DNA of 64,000 bases from Oxalobacteraceae bacterium (GTDB taxonomy: Bacteria; Pseudomonadota; Gammaproteobacteria; Burkholderiales; Burkholderiaceae_D): contig JABTBR010000033.1 of assembly GCA_013284265.1 (NCBI GenBank), forward strand, positions 1 to 64,000, given 5' to 3'. A model generated the notes under the pieces. The model was not told the origin of the DNA. It did not search any database and saw nothing but the letters and a program-made list of their open reading frames with translations. Made by a program: the position numbers and the translations under genes. Within the stretch, counting starts at the first letter, position 1; each line of letters opens with the position of its first letter. Shown piece by piece: positions 26,825 through 34,978 of this stretch.

Positions 26825-27862
26825 ATGGCTACGATTAAACAGGTTGCGCTGGTCGCGGGGGTGTCTTTCACCACCGTCTCCCATGTGCTCAACAACACCC
26901 GTCCCGTCAGTCCTGACGCGCGCGCGCGCGTGCTCAAGGCCGCCGCCGAGCTGCACTATGTGCCCAGCGCGCTGGCGCGCTCGATGAAGAGCCGCACCAC
27001 CGGCACCATCGGCCTGATCATCCCCAACAACACCAATCCCTACTTCTCGGAAGTGGCGCGCGGTATCGAGGATGTCTGCTACGCGGCCGGCTACAGCGTC
27101 ATCCTGTGCAATTCCGATGACGACCCGCACAAGCAGCGCGACTACGTCAATGTGCTGCTGTCCAAGCGCTGCGACGGCATGATCCTCGCGGCACTGTCCC
27201 AGACCGACGGCGAGCTGCTGCAAAAAATGAAGGTGCCGGCCGTGCTGCTTGACCGCGCGCCGGAGGGGCTGGTCAGCGACGTGGTCGGCGTGGACAACGC
27301 CGCCGGCGGCGCGCTGGCGGCCGCGCATCTGCTGGCGCTGGGGCGCCGGCGCATCGCCTGCATCAGCGGGCCGGACGAGATCGACGTCTCGCGCAAGCGC
27401 ATCGACGGCGTGCAGCGCGCGCTGGCCGAGCACAGCCCGGCGCTGGCACTCGATCCGGCGCTGCTGCGCACCTCGGACTTCAGCAGCGCGGGCGGCTACC
27501 AGGCCGCGCTGGAGTTGCTGCGCTTGCCGCCGGCGCAGCGTCCCGACGCGCTGTTCTGCTGCAACGACCTGATGGCCATCGGCGCGCTGCGCGCCGCCGC
27601 CGAACTGGGTGTGGCCGTGCCGGGCCAGCTGGCCGTGGTCGGCTTCGATGATATCGACCTGGCCAGCTTCGTGCATCCGGCGCTGAGCAGCGTGGCGCAG
27701 GATACCCGCGAGCTGGGACGCATCACCGCGCGCTGCCTGCTGGCGCGCATCCTGGAGCCGGACGCGCCGCCGCAACAGCATGTGGTGGTGCCGAGCTTGC
27801 GCGTGCGCGCGTCGAGCGAAGCGGCCGGACACGCCGCTGTAATCAAGGAAAGAGCAGCATGA
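26825..27862 (+). CDS. rbsR: LacI-family repressor RbsR
   Basis: 345 aa. The N-terminal helix-turn-helix (IKQVALVAGVSFTTVSHVLN) and hinge helix (SALARSMKS) are classical LacI family. The effector domain resembles periplasmic sugar-binding proteins (GLIIPNNTNPYFSEVARGIE; FCCNDLMAIGAL). The gene lies inside the operon it probably controls, between rbsC and rbsK, and overlaps rbsK by four bases (ATGA). The operator at 23190-23207 fits this class of repressor, with ribose or a phosphorylated derivative as inducer. Confidence 0.92.
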   Translation: MATIKQVALVAGVSFTTVSHVLNNTRPVSPDARARVLKAAAELHYVPSALARSMKSRTTGTIGLIIPNNTNPYFSEVARGIEDVCYAAGYSVILCNSDDDPHKQRDYVNVLLSKRCDGMILAALSQTDGELLQKMKVPAVLLDRAPEGLVSDVVGVDNAAGGALAAAHLLALGRRRIACISGPDEIDVSRKRIDGVQRALAEHSPALALDPALLRTSDFSSAGGYQAALELLRLPPAQRPDALFCCNDLMAIGALRAAAELGVAVPGQLAVVGFDDIDLASFVHPALSSVAQDTRELGRITARCLLARILEPDAPPQQHVVVPSLRVRASSEAAGHAAVIKERAA

Positions 27863-28854
27863 TCGTCGTCATCGGCAGTATCAATATGGATCTGGTGTTG
27901 CGCGTGCCGCGCATGCCGGCGCCCGGCGAAACACTGGCCGGCGCATCCTTTACCACCATCCCCGGTGGCAAGGGCGCCAATCAGGCCGTGGCCTGCGCCC
28001 GGCTGGGCACGGCGCCGGTGGCCATGGTCGGCTGTATCGGCGACGACGGTTTCGGCGCCTCCATGCGCGCGGCCCTGCGCGCCGACGGCATCGACGACAG
28101 CCATGTCAGCACCACCGCCGGCACTTCCACCGGCGTCGCTTCTATCCTGGTCGATGACGCGGGGCAGAACAGCATCGTCATCGTCGGCGGCGCCAACGCG
28201 CTGCTCACGCCCGCGCATATCGACGCGGCGCGGGGATTGATTGAGCGGGCCAGCATCGTTGTGCTGCAATTGGAAGTGCCGATGGAAACGGTGGCGCACG
28301 CGATCAAGCTGGCGCACGGGCTAGGCAAAACGGTGGTGTTGAATCCCGCGCCGGCGCAATCGCTGCCGCCATCCTTGCTGGCGCTGGTCGACTACCTGGT
28401 GCCGAACGAAATCGAAGCGGCCATGCTGGTGGGTGATACTCAAGGTGCCGGCGGCGCGCCCGAAACCCGGGGCGCAAATCCGGGGTACGACCCGTCGGGA
28501 CTCGGCGTCCCCGTCAAGACCCCAGCACTTGCCCTTGGTTCAAGCATGCAAAGTGCAACAGCAGCGCAGGCGCTACTGGCCCAGGGTAGCCGCACCGTCC
28601 TGATCACCCTCGGCCCCGACGGCGTCTACGCTGCCGACGCCAGCGGCGCGCACCTGTATCCCGCGCAGCCCGTGCGCGCCATCGACACCACCGCCGCCGG
28701 CGACACCTTCATCGGTGGCCTGGTCGCCGCGCTGGCATCCGGCGCAGCGCTGCCCGACGCGATCAGCCGCGGCCAGCGCGCCGCCGCCATCGGCGTCACC
28801 CGCGTGGGCGCCCAGACCTCGATTCCTCACCTGTCCGAACTGGAGTCCGCATGA
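27859..28854 (+). CDS. rbsK: Ribokinase RbsK with an unusual inserted loop
   Basis: 331 aa, a PfkB-family kinase that makes ribose 5-phosphate. It shows GSINMDLVLRVPRMPAPGE, the sugar-binding GGKGANQAVACARLG and the catalytic DTTAAGDTFIGG with its aspartate base. E. coli ribokinase is about 309 aa. The extra length is in residues about 196-229, between VPNEIEAAMLVGD and TAAQALLAQG, where the DNA is a decayed A-type repeat read in frame (Gly/Pro-rich, GANPGYDPSGLGVP). The position matches a surface region between a strand and a helix, so activity may be kept. Starts and ends with ATGA overlaps. Confidence 0.92.
   Translation: MIVVIGSINMDLVLRVPRMPAPGETLAGASFTTIPGGKGANQAVACARLGTAPVAMVGCIGDDGFGASMRAALRADGIDDSHVSTTAGTSTGVASILVDDAGQNSIVIVGGANALLTPAHIDAARGLIERASIVVLQLEVPMETVAHAIKLAHGLGKTVVLNPAPAQSLPPSLLALVDYLVPNEIEAAMLVGDTQGAGGAPETRGANPGYDPSGLGVPVKTPALALGSSMQSATAAQALLAQGSRTVLITLGPDGVYAADASGAHLYPAQPVRAIDTTAAGDTFIGGLVAALASGAALPDAISRGQRAAAIGVTRVGAQTSIPHLSELESA
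28445..28545. repeat. Palindromic repeat A, copy 6 (decayed, inside rbsK)
   Basis: Begins with the element's outer end GTGCCGGCG (28445-28453). It continues with AAACCCGGGGCG (compare AACCCACGGC), CCGGGGTACGACCC-GTC-GGG (the short-form left stem) and GACCCCAGCACTTGCCCTTGGTT (a decayed right end, listed by parts). Stops are absent in the ribokinase frame. The right outer end is missing or lost. Confidence 0.7.
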
Positions 28855-29243
28855 AAAAAACGCCGCTGCTCAATATCGCCCTGTCGCAGCTGATCGCCTC
28901 GCTCGGGCATGGCGACCTGCTGGTGGTGGGCGACGCCGGGTTGCCGGTGCCGCCTGGCGTACCGCTGATCGACCTGGCCTTGAGCGCCGGTGTGCCGGGC
29001 TTTTTGCAAACGGTGGAGATCATCCTGACCGAAATGCAGGTCGAGCAGCATGTGCTGGCTGAGGAACTGGTGCTGCACAATCCAGCGATCGCGGCGCGCA
29101 TCGGTGCCCTGAGCCTGCCCAAGCGCAGCCGCGTGCCGCACGAAGAGTTCAAGCAAATGACCCAGCGTGCACGCGCCATCGTGCGCACCGGGGAACACAG
29201 CCCCTACGCCAATGTGATCCTGGTGGCGGGCGTGGTGTTCTAA
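28851..29243 (+). CDS. rbsD: D-ribose pyranase RbsD
   Basis: 130 aa, interconverts the pyranose and furanose forms of ribose so that the kinase can use it. Motifs are the N-terminal NIALSQLIASLGHGDLLVVG, which holds the catalytic His, DAGLPVPPGV and the C-terminal RTGEHSPYANVILVAGV. The start overlaps the rbsK stop (ATGA). It is the last gene of the operon and converges on paaX with only six bases between the stop codons. Confidence 0.93.
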   Translation: MKKTPLLNIALSQLIASLGHGDLLVVGDAGLPVPPGVPLIDLALSAGVPGFLQTVEIILTEMQVEQHVLAEELVLHNPAIAARIGALSLPKRSRVPHEEFKQMTQRARAIVRTGEHSPYANVILVAGVVF

Positions 29244-29249
29244 TTCGCC

Positions 29250-30182
29250 TTAGTCGGCGCGCAGGCCGCCGAAGCGTTCGAAGAAGCTGGCCTGGGCTTC
29301 GGGCGCGTTGTCGTCCTCTCGTCGCAGCGTGGCCATGATGTGCTCTTCCGCCGCCACATAGCAGGCGCGGTAGATCGCACGGGTCAGCTCGAAGGCGCGC
29401 GCGCCCGGCCACGGTTCGGGCAGCAGTTCCACCGGCAGTTGCGGATCGTGCAGCTGCACCCGGCGGTAGGCATGCACCAGCAGGCTGCGGATCACGAAGG
29501 CCAGCTCCGGGTCCAGCCCAGCGCCATTGCCCACCATTTCCTGCAGCGGCGCGAAGCGCTCGATGAAGCCGTTGTAGCCGGCCGCCACCTCGCGCAGATC
29601 CCAGCCGTCGTCCACCAGCTCGCGCAGCGGACGGGCGCTCACGCCCGGCAGGGCGCTGGCCTGGCAGATGAACAGCTTGTCGCGCAAACCGCTGCGGCCC
29701 AGCAGATCTTCCAGCATTGCCGGGTCGCCGCTCGGGTGGCCGAAGATGCCGGGGGCGATCATACTGTAGCCTTCCCACAACAGTTCCTTGCGCAGGACGG
29801 CCCGCTGCGGCGCGTCGATGCTGCCGCTCGCGCTCATCACCACCGTCCATTTGCCGTCCCAATGCTGGGTCAGCGGCGCATAAATGCGCCGATAGGCATG
29901 GCTGAAGCGGGTCATCGCCTCCGGCATCATCGAGTAGGAACTGCGGCGGCCGTCGCGCTGCGAGGCCAGCCAGCCTTCCTGGGCCAGGCGGAACACCGAA
30001 GTGCGCAGTAAACGGTCGTTTACCCCGAACGGCTCCAGCAGATTAATCAAACTTCCCAGCCAGACCACGCCGCCGTGGGGCACGATCGCGTCCCCGTAAA
30101 TGGTCATCACCAGCGATTTCGAGCGGGGCGGATCGCTGGCCAGGAATGTCTCTATCCAGTCTTTGCAACTTGTATTTTTCAT
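29250..30182 (-). CDS. paaX: Phenylacetate-responsive repressor PaaX
   Basis: 310 aa, a GntR-like winged-helix repressor released by phenylacetyl-CoA. The N-terminal domain contains SLVMTIYGDAIVPHGGVVWLGS and LLRTSVFRLAQEGWL, the DNA-reading part. The C-terminal domain ends in EPWPGARAFELTRAIYRACY, typical of PaaX. The ATG at 30182 gives the usual length of just over 300 aa; upstream in-frame codons would extend into the promoter region. It is divergent from paaA, and the 200-bp gap should hold its operators. Confidence 0.94.
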   Translation of the reverse strand: MKNTSCKDWIETFLASDPPRSKSLVMTIYGDAIVPHGGVVWLGSLINLLEPFGVNDRLLRTSVFRLAQEGWLASQRDGRRSSYSMMPEAMTRFSHAYRRIYAPLTQHWDGKWTVVMSASGSIDAPQRAVLRKELLWEGYSMIAPGIFGHPSGDPAMLEDLLGRSGLRDKLFICQASALPGVSARPLRELVDDGWDLREVAAGYNGFIERFAPLQEMVGNGAGLDPELAFVIRSLLVHAYRRVQLHDPQLPVELLPEPWPGARAFELTRAIYRACYVAAEEHIMATLRREDDNAPEAQASFFERFGGLRAD

Positions 30183-30302
30183 GTGGGGCAAGATCGAATC
30201 TTCAATCTTATCAATTGACACAAGCGAGCAGTTTACTTTGCCCCGGCTTCGGCGCAGCATTATTTTTAACATCGGCGCAACAGTTTCTAACTGGATACAA
30301 AA

Positions 30303-30318
30303 TTGTGATGTGACACAA
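30303..30318. promoter_or_regulatory. Candidate PaaX operator
   Basis: TTGTG-ATGTGA-CACAA is an imperfect inverted repeat in the A/T-rich paaX-paaA gap. It contains TGTGA and lies about 70 bp before paaA. Known PaaX sites are imperfect palindromes around TGATTC/GAATCA, so the match is partial. Confidence 0.35.
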
Positions 30319-30384
30319 AAAATCGGTAGCAAAACAAAATTACGTATCGTATGATGCAGCCATCGCACACGGAGACAGACAATC

Positions 30385-31374
30385 ATGTACGCACAAATGG
30401 TAGAGACGGGTCTTAAGAATGTCCGCACGGCAGCCGATATGGATGCCGAAGAGCGTGCCTTCCAGGCCCGGATTGACGATGGCGTCAAGATCGAGGCCAA
30501 GGACTGGATGCCCGACGCCTACCGCAAAACCCTGATCCGCCAGATTTCCCAGCACGCGCACTCCGAGATCGTCGGCCAGCTGCCTGAAGGGAACTGGGTC
30601 ACCCGCGCGCCCACACTGAAACGCAAGTCCATCCTGCTGGCCAAGATCCAGGACGAAGCCGGCCATGGCCTGTATCTGTACAGCGCCGCCGAAACCCTGG
30701 GCGTGTCGCGCGACGAACTGCTGGCCGCGCTGCACTCCGGTAAAGCCAAGTATTCGAGCATCTTCAATTACCCCACGCTGTCCTGGGCCGACATGGGCGC
30801 GATCGGCTGGCTGGTGGATGGCTCGGCCATCATCAACCAGATCCCGCTGTGCCGCTGCTCGTACGGCCCCTATGCGCGCGCCATGATCCGCGTCTGCAAG
30901 GAGGAATCCTTCCACGCGCGCCAGGGCTACGACATCATGATGTCGCTCTGTAAAGGCACGCCGGAACAGAAGGCGATGGCCCAGGATGCGCTGAACCGCT
31001 GGTGGTGGCCGGCGCTGATGATGTTCGGGCCTTCCGACGCCGAATCGGTCAACAGCGCCCAGTCGGCGCAATGGCGCATCAAACTGTTCTCCAACGATGA
31101 ACTGCGCCAGCGCATGGTCGACCAGACCGTGCCCCAGGCCGAGTTCCTGGGCCTGACCGTGCCCGACCCAGACCTGAAATTCAATGCCGACACCGGCCAC
31201 TATGAATTCGGGGAGATCGACTGGTCCGAATTCCATAACGTCTTGAAGGGCAATGGCCCCTGCAACCGCGAGCGCCTGCGCACCCGCGTCAAGGCCTGGG
31301 ACGACGGCCAGTGGTTCCGCGAAGCGCTGGTAGCCCATGCCGACAAACAGGCCGCCGTCAAAGCCGCCGCCTGA
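30385..31374 (+). CDS. paaA: Phenylacetyl-CoA epoxidase subunit A (oxygenase)
   Basis: 329 aa, the diiron catalytic subunit of the multicomponent enzyme that turns phenylacetyl-CoA into its ring 1,2-epoxide. Helix motifs carrying the iron ligands are seen in KIQDEAGHGLYLYSAAETLG and CKEESFHARQGYD (ExxH pairs). GGAGAC precedes the ATG. First gene of the long catabolic operon, 26 bp before paaB. Confidence 0.96.
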   Translation: MYAQMVETGLKNVRTAADMDAEERAFQARIDDGVKIEAKDWMPDAYRKTLIRQISQHAHSEIVGQLPEGNWVTRAPTLKRKSILLAKIQDEAGHGLYLYSAAETLGVSRDELLAALHSGKAKYSSIFNYPTLSWADMGAIGWLVDGSAIINQIPLCRCSYGPYARAMIRVCKEESFHARQGYDIMMSLCKGTPEQKAMAQDALNRWWWPALMMFGPSDAESVNSAQSAQWRIKLFSNDELRQRMVDQTVPQAEFLGLTVPDPDLKFNADTGHYEFGEIDWSEFHNVLKGNGPCNRERLRTRVKAWDDGQWFREALVAHADKQAAVKAAA

Positions 31375-31400
31375 AACCGATAAAAAATGAGGAGAGCAAG

Positions 31401-31685
31401 ATGAGCAAGGAATGGCCATTGTGGGAAGTCTTCATCCGCAGCCAGCACGGCCTGGCGCACAAGCATGTGGGCAGCCTGCACGCACCCGACGCGGCCATGG
31501 CCGTCAACAACGCGCGCGACGTCTACACCCGCCGCAATGAGGGTGTGAGCATCTGGGTGGTACGCGCCGCCGATATCGTCGCCAGCAGCCCGGGCGACAA
31601 GGATGCGCTGTTCGAGCCGGCCAACAGCAAGGTCTATCGCCACCCAACCTTCTTCCCGATGCCGGAAGAAGTCAAGAACCTGTAA
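31401..31685 (+). CDS. paaB: Phenylacetyl-CoA epoxidase subunit B
   Basis: 94 aa, the small subunit that bridges PaaAC heterodimers. The sequence EWPLWEVFIRSQHGLAHKHV and HAPDAAMAVNNARDVYTRR is highly conserved across PaaB proteins. The ATG follows GAGGAGAGC. The gene is complete at the usual size of about 95 aa. Confidence 0.96.
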   Translation: MSKEWPLWEVFIRSQHGLAHKHVGSLHAPDAAMAVNNARDVYTRRNEGVSIWVVRAADIVASSPGDKDALFEPANSKVYRHPTFFPMPEEVKNL

Positions 31686-31698
31686 GCGGAGCGCCACC

Positions 31699-32451
31699 GT
31701 GGACGATAAAGTCAATTACCTGCTGCGCCTGGGCGACAATGCCCTGATCCTGAGCCAGCAACTGTCGCAGCTGTGCGGCAAAGGGCCGGCGCTGGAAGAA
31801 GACATGGCGCTGACCAATGTGGCGCTCGACCTGCTGGGCCAGACCCGCATGTGGTACGAGTACGCGGGCGAACTCGAAGGCGCGGGGCGCGACGAGGACA
31901 AGCTGGCCTTTCACCGCGACGCCCATGCCTTCAAGAACTGCCTGCTGCTGGAGCAGCCCAACGGTAACTACGCCGACACGATGGTGCGCCAGTTCTTCTT
32001 CGACACCTGGCACTACTTCCTGATCCGCGCGCTGTGCCAGTCGGGCGACCAGCGCATCGCCGGCATCGCCGAGAAATCGCTGAAGGAAATCACCTACCAC
32101 CTGCGCCGCAGCGGCGACCTGATCGTGCGCCTGGGCGACGGCACGGCCGAGAGCCACGCCAAGACCCAGACCGCCGTCAACGAACTGTGGATGTACAGCG
32201 GCGAGGTATTCAATTACGACGCGGTCGATCACGCCATGGTCGCCGCCGGTGTGGCGCCGGTGGCCGAGGACCTGCGCCAGCAATGGCTGGAGCATGTGGC
32301 CGAGATCCTGGCCGAGGCCACGCTGGCGATGCCGCCGGCGGACGCCTGGATGCAAAAGGGCGGCAAGCAGGGCGTGCACACCGAGCACCTGGGCTACATC
32401 CTGGCGGAGATGCAGTTCCTGCAGCGCGCCTATCCCGGCGCGGAGTGGTAA
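31699..32451 (+). CDS. paaC: Phenylacetyl-CoA epoxidase subunit C (structural)
   Basis: 250 aa, the structural partner of PaaA. It has the same helical ferritin-like fold but lacks a full iron site. Clear motifs are YLLRLGDNALILSQQLSQLC, ALTNVALDLLGQTRMWYEYA and KEITYHLRRSGDLIVRLGDG. It starts with GTG at 31699, the codon that gives VDDKVNYLLRLGD and has GCGGAG upstream; no ATG is available. paaD starts immediately after its stop codon. Confidence 0.95.
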   Translation: MDDKVNYLLRLGDNALILSQQLSQLCGKGPALEEDMALTNVALDLLGQTRMWYEYAGELEGAGRDEDKLAFHRDAHAFKNCLLLEQPNGNYADTMVRQFFFDTWHYFLIRALCQSGDQRIAGIAEKSLKEITYHLRRSGDLIVRLGDGTAESHAKTQTAVNELWMYSGEVFNYDAVDHAMVAAGVAPVAEDLRQQWLEHVAEILAEATLAMPPADAWMQKGGKQGVHTEHLGYILAEMQFLQRAYPGAEW

Positions 32452-33024
32452 ATGCAGGCCGCCGCCGTCAGCACTGAGCAGGTGTGGGCCTGGCTGGGCG
32501 AGGTCTCCGACCCCGAGATCCCGGTCATCTCCGTGGTGGACCTGGGCATCGTGCGCGCCGTGGAATTCAACGGCGCCGAATGCGTGGTCACCATTACCCC
32601 CACCTACTCGGGGTGCCCGGCGATGCAGGTGATCGCCGATGCCGTGACGGACGCGCTGCATGCGCACGGTGTGCGGCAGGTACGGCTGGTCAACCAGCTG
32701 TCGCCCGCCTGGACCACCGACTGGATGAGCGCGGAAGGCAAGGTCAAGCTGAAGGGCTACGGCATCGCGCCGCCGGCCCAGCAGGTGATCGATATCAGCG
32801 GCTTGCGCAGCGGATCGCGTGGTGCCGCCGATGCCGGCACAGGGCTTGCCGATGATGCGCGCTACAGCGTCAGGCGCGGCGCGCTGGCCCTGCCCACCGT
32901 AGCCTGTCCCGTGTGCGGCTCCACCCATACCGAGATCACCAGCCAGTTCGGCTCCACGCCATGCAAGGCCTTGTACAAATGCCTGGACTGCCGCGAGCCT
33001 TTCGATTACTTCAAGTGCCACTGA
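32452..33024 (+). CDS. paaD: Phenylacetyl-CoA epoxidase maturation protein PaaD
   Basis: 190 aa, a SUF-associated MIP18-type protein thought to help iron-sulfur or diiron assembly. The N-terminal domain has VSDPEIPVISVVDLGIV and TPTYSGCPAM with the conserved Cys. The C-terminal zinc-ribbon-like end has CPVCGS and CLDCREPFDYFKCH. It is about 25 residues longer than E. coli PaaD (165 aa); the extra part is a Gly/Ala-rich linker (about 120-145). The ATG directly follows the paaC stop. Confidence 0.94.
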   Translation: MQAAAVSTEQVWAWLGEVSDPEIPVISVVDLGIVRAVEFNGAECVVTITPTYSGCPAMQVIADAVTDALHAHGVRQVRLVNQLSPAWTTDWMSAEGKVKLKGYGIAPPAQQVIDISGLRSGSRGAADAGTGLADDARYSVRRGALALPTVACPVCGSTHTEITSQFGSTPCKALYKCLDCREPFDYFKCH

Positions 33025-33039
33025 ACAGGTTTTGACACC

Positions 33040-34116
33040 ATGAGCAAATTCTATCCGCTGTCCGTATCGCAGGTGCGCAATGAAACCCGCGACACCATCG
33101 CCGTCACCTTCGCCGTGCCGCCTGAGTTGCGTGAGTCCTTCCGCTTCCAGCAGGGCCAGCATCTGACGCTGCGCACCAGTATCGATGCCGAAGACGTGCG
33201 CCGCTCCTATTCGATCTGCTCCTCGGTGCAGGAAGGCGCGCTGCGGGTGGCCATCAAACGCACCCCCGGCGGCCTGTTCTCCACCTGGGCCAACGACACG
33301 CTCAAGGCCGGCGCGGTGATCGAAGTGATGCCGCCGATGGGCCACTTCAACGTGCCGCTGGCGGCCGAGAACCGCAAGCACTACCTGGCCTTTGCCTGCG
33401 GCAGCGGCATCACGCCCATCCTGTCCATCATCAAGACCACGCTGCAGACCGAACCGCACAGCCAGTTCACACTGATCTACGGCAACCGCGCCTCGTCCAG
33501 CGTGATCTTCAAGGAAGAGCTGACCGACCTGAAGGACAGCTATATGGAGCGCCTGACGCTGGCCTATGTGATGAGCCGCGAGCAGCAAGACCTGGAGCTG
33601 TTCAATGGCCGCATCACCAAGGAAAAATGCGCGCTGCTGCTCAAGCACTGGGTCAATGTCAGCGACATCGATGTGGCCTTCATCTGCGGCCCGGAAGACA
33701 TGATGCTGGGCGTATCGGAAGCACTGCAAGAAGCCGGCATGCCCAAGGCGAACGTCAAGATCGAGCTGTTCGCCGCCAGCATCCCCAAGCACCAGCACAA
33801 GCCGCGCACGCTGGACGTGGCGGCCCAGCATGAGACCGAAGTCACCGTCATCCTCGACGGCAGCAGCACCACCTTCACCATGGACAAGGAGAAGGAATCC
33901 CTGCTCGACGCCGGCCTGCGCGCCGGTATCGACATGCGCTACTCCTGCAAGGGCGGCGTGTGCTCCACCTGTCGCTGCAAGCTGGTCGACGGCAAGGTCG
34001 ACATGGACGCCAATTACGCGCTGGAAGACTATGAAATCGCGCGTGGCTTCGTATTGAGCTGCCAGAGCTTCCCCGTCACTGATAAAGTGGTCATCGACTT
34101 CGACCAGGCCGAGTAG
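33040..34116 (+). CDS. paaE: Phenylacetyl-CoA epoxidase reductase PaaE
   Basis: 358 aa, passes electrons from NADPH to PaaAC. It has an FAD-binding barrel (RRSYSICSSVQEG), a nucleotide domain (ACGSGITPILSIIKTTL; FICGPEDMM) and a C-terminal plant-type [2Fe-2S] domain (CKGGVCSTCRCKL plus a distal Cys). The order FAD, NAD(P), ferredoxin is that of class IA-like reductases. It lies 15 bp after paaD. Confidence 0.96.
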   Translation: MSKFYPLSVSQVRNETRDTIAVTFAVPPELRESFRFQQGQHLTLRTSIDAEDVRRSYSICSSVQEGALRVAIKRTPGGLFSTWANDTLKAGAVIEVMPPMGHFNVPLAAENRKHYLAFACGSGITPILSIIKTTLQTEPHSQFTLIYGNRASSSVIFKEELTDLKDSYMERLTLAYVMSREQQDLELFNGRITKEKCALLLKHWVNVSDIDVAFICGPEDMMLGVSEALQEAGMPKANVKIELFAASIPKHQHKPRTLDVAAQHETEVTVILDGSSTTFTMDKEKESLLDAGLRAGIDMRYSCKGGVCSTCRCKLVDGKVDMDANYALEDYEIARGFVLSCQSFPVTDKVVIDFDQAE

Positions 34117-34185
34117 GGCTTCAATAGTCGGCTGTCAAACATCAGTCCAGCGGCACACCCGATAAAAACCATACAGCGAGACGCC

Positions 34186-34977
34186 ATGAACTACGAAAAC
34201 ATCCTCTTCGAGATCACCGACGGTATTGCCCGCCTCACCCTGAACCGTCCCGATAAGCTCAACAGCTTCACCCAGGCCATGCACGAGGAAGTGCGCCACG
34301 CGATCCACCGCGTGCAGCACGACGCCAGCGTGCGCGTGTTCGTGCTGACCGGCGCCGGGCGCGGCTTCTGTGCCGGCCAGGACCTGTCCGACCGCGCGGT
34401 GGAACCGGGCAGCAAGGGCGTCGACCTGGGCGACTCGGTGGAAAAGAATTATGCGCCGCTGGTGCTGTCGCTGCGCGCGCTGCCGATGCCGGTGATCTGC
34501 GCCGTCAACGGCGTGGCCGCCGGCGCGGGCGCCAATCTGGCGCTGGCTTGCGACATCGTGCTGGCCGCCAAATCGGCCAGTTTCGTGGAAGCCTTCTGCC
34601 GCCTGGGCCTGATCCCCGACACCGGCGGCACCTACTTCCTGCCACGCCTGATCGGCAGCGCCCGTGCCATGGGCCTGGCCATGCTGGGCGAAAAACTCAG
34701 CGCCGAAAAGGCCGAGGCCTGGGGCCTGATCTGGAAGTGCGTTCCCGACGAGGAACTGGGCGCCGAAACGCTGGCCATGGCGCGCCACTTCGCCAGCGCG
34801 CCAACCAAGGGCCTGGCCTTCACCAAGCAGGCGCTGTACGCCAGCGGCGGCAACACCTTGCAACAGCAGCTCACACTGGAATGCGGCATGATGAGCGAAC
34901 TGGGTCAAAGCGAAGACTACCGCGAAGGCGTGGCCGCCTTCATGGCCAAACGCGCACCGCAATTCCAGGGGAAATAA
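34186..34977 (+). CDS. paaG: Ring-1,2-epoxyphenylacetyl-CoA isomerase PaaG
   Basis: 263 aa, crotonase superfamily. It turns the epoxide into the oxepin-CoA ring. The oxyanion-hole region AGRGFCAGQDLSDR and INPVCAVNGVAAGAG-like segment (VICAVNGVAAGAGANLAL) match PaaG rather than PaaF, and the length matches E. coli PaaG (262 aa). The acid region LGLIPDTGGTYFLPRL is also typical. One base separates it from paaH. No second crotonase (PaaF) is present in the cluster. Confidence 0.94.
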   Translation: MNYENILFEITDGIARLTLNRPDKLNSFTQAMHEEVRHAIHRVQHDASVRVFVLTGAGRGFCAGQDLSDRAVEPGSKGVDLGDSVEKNYAPLVLSLRALPMPVICAVNGVAAGAGANLALACDIVLAAKSASFVEAFCRLGLIPDTGGTYFLPRLIGSARAMGLAMLGEKLSAEKAEAWGLIWKCVPDEELGAETLAMARHFASAPTKGLAFTKQALYASGGNTLQQQLTLECGMMSELGQSEDYREGVAAFMAKRAPQFQGK

Positions 34978-34978
34978 G

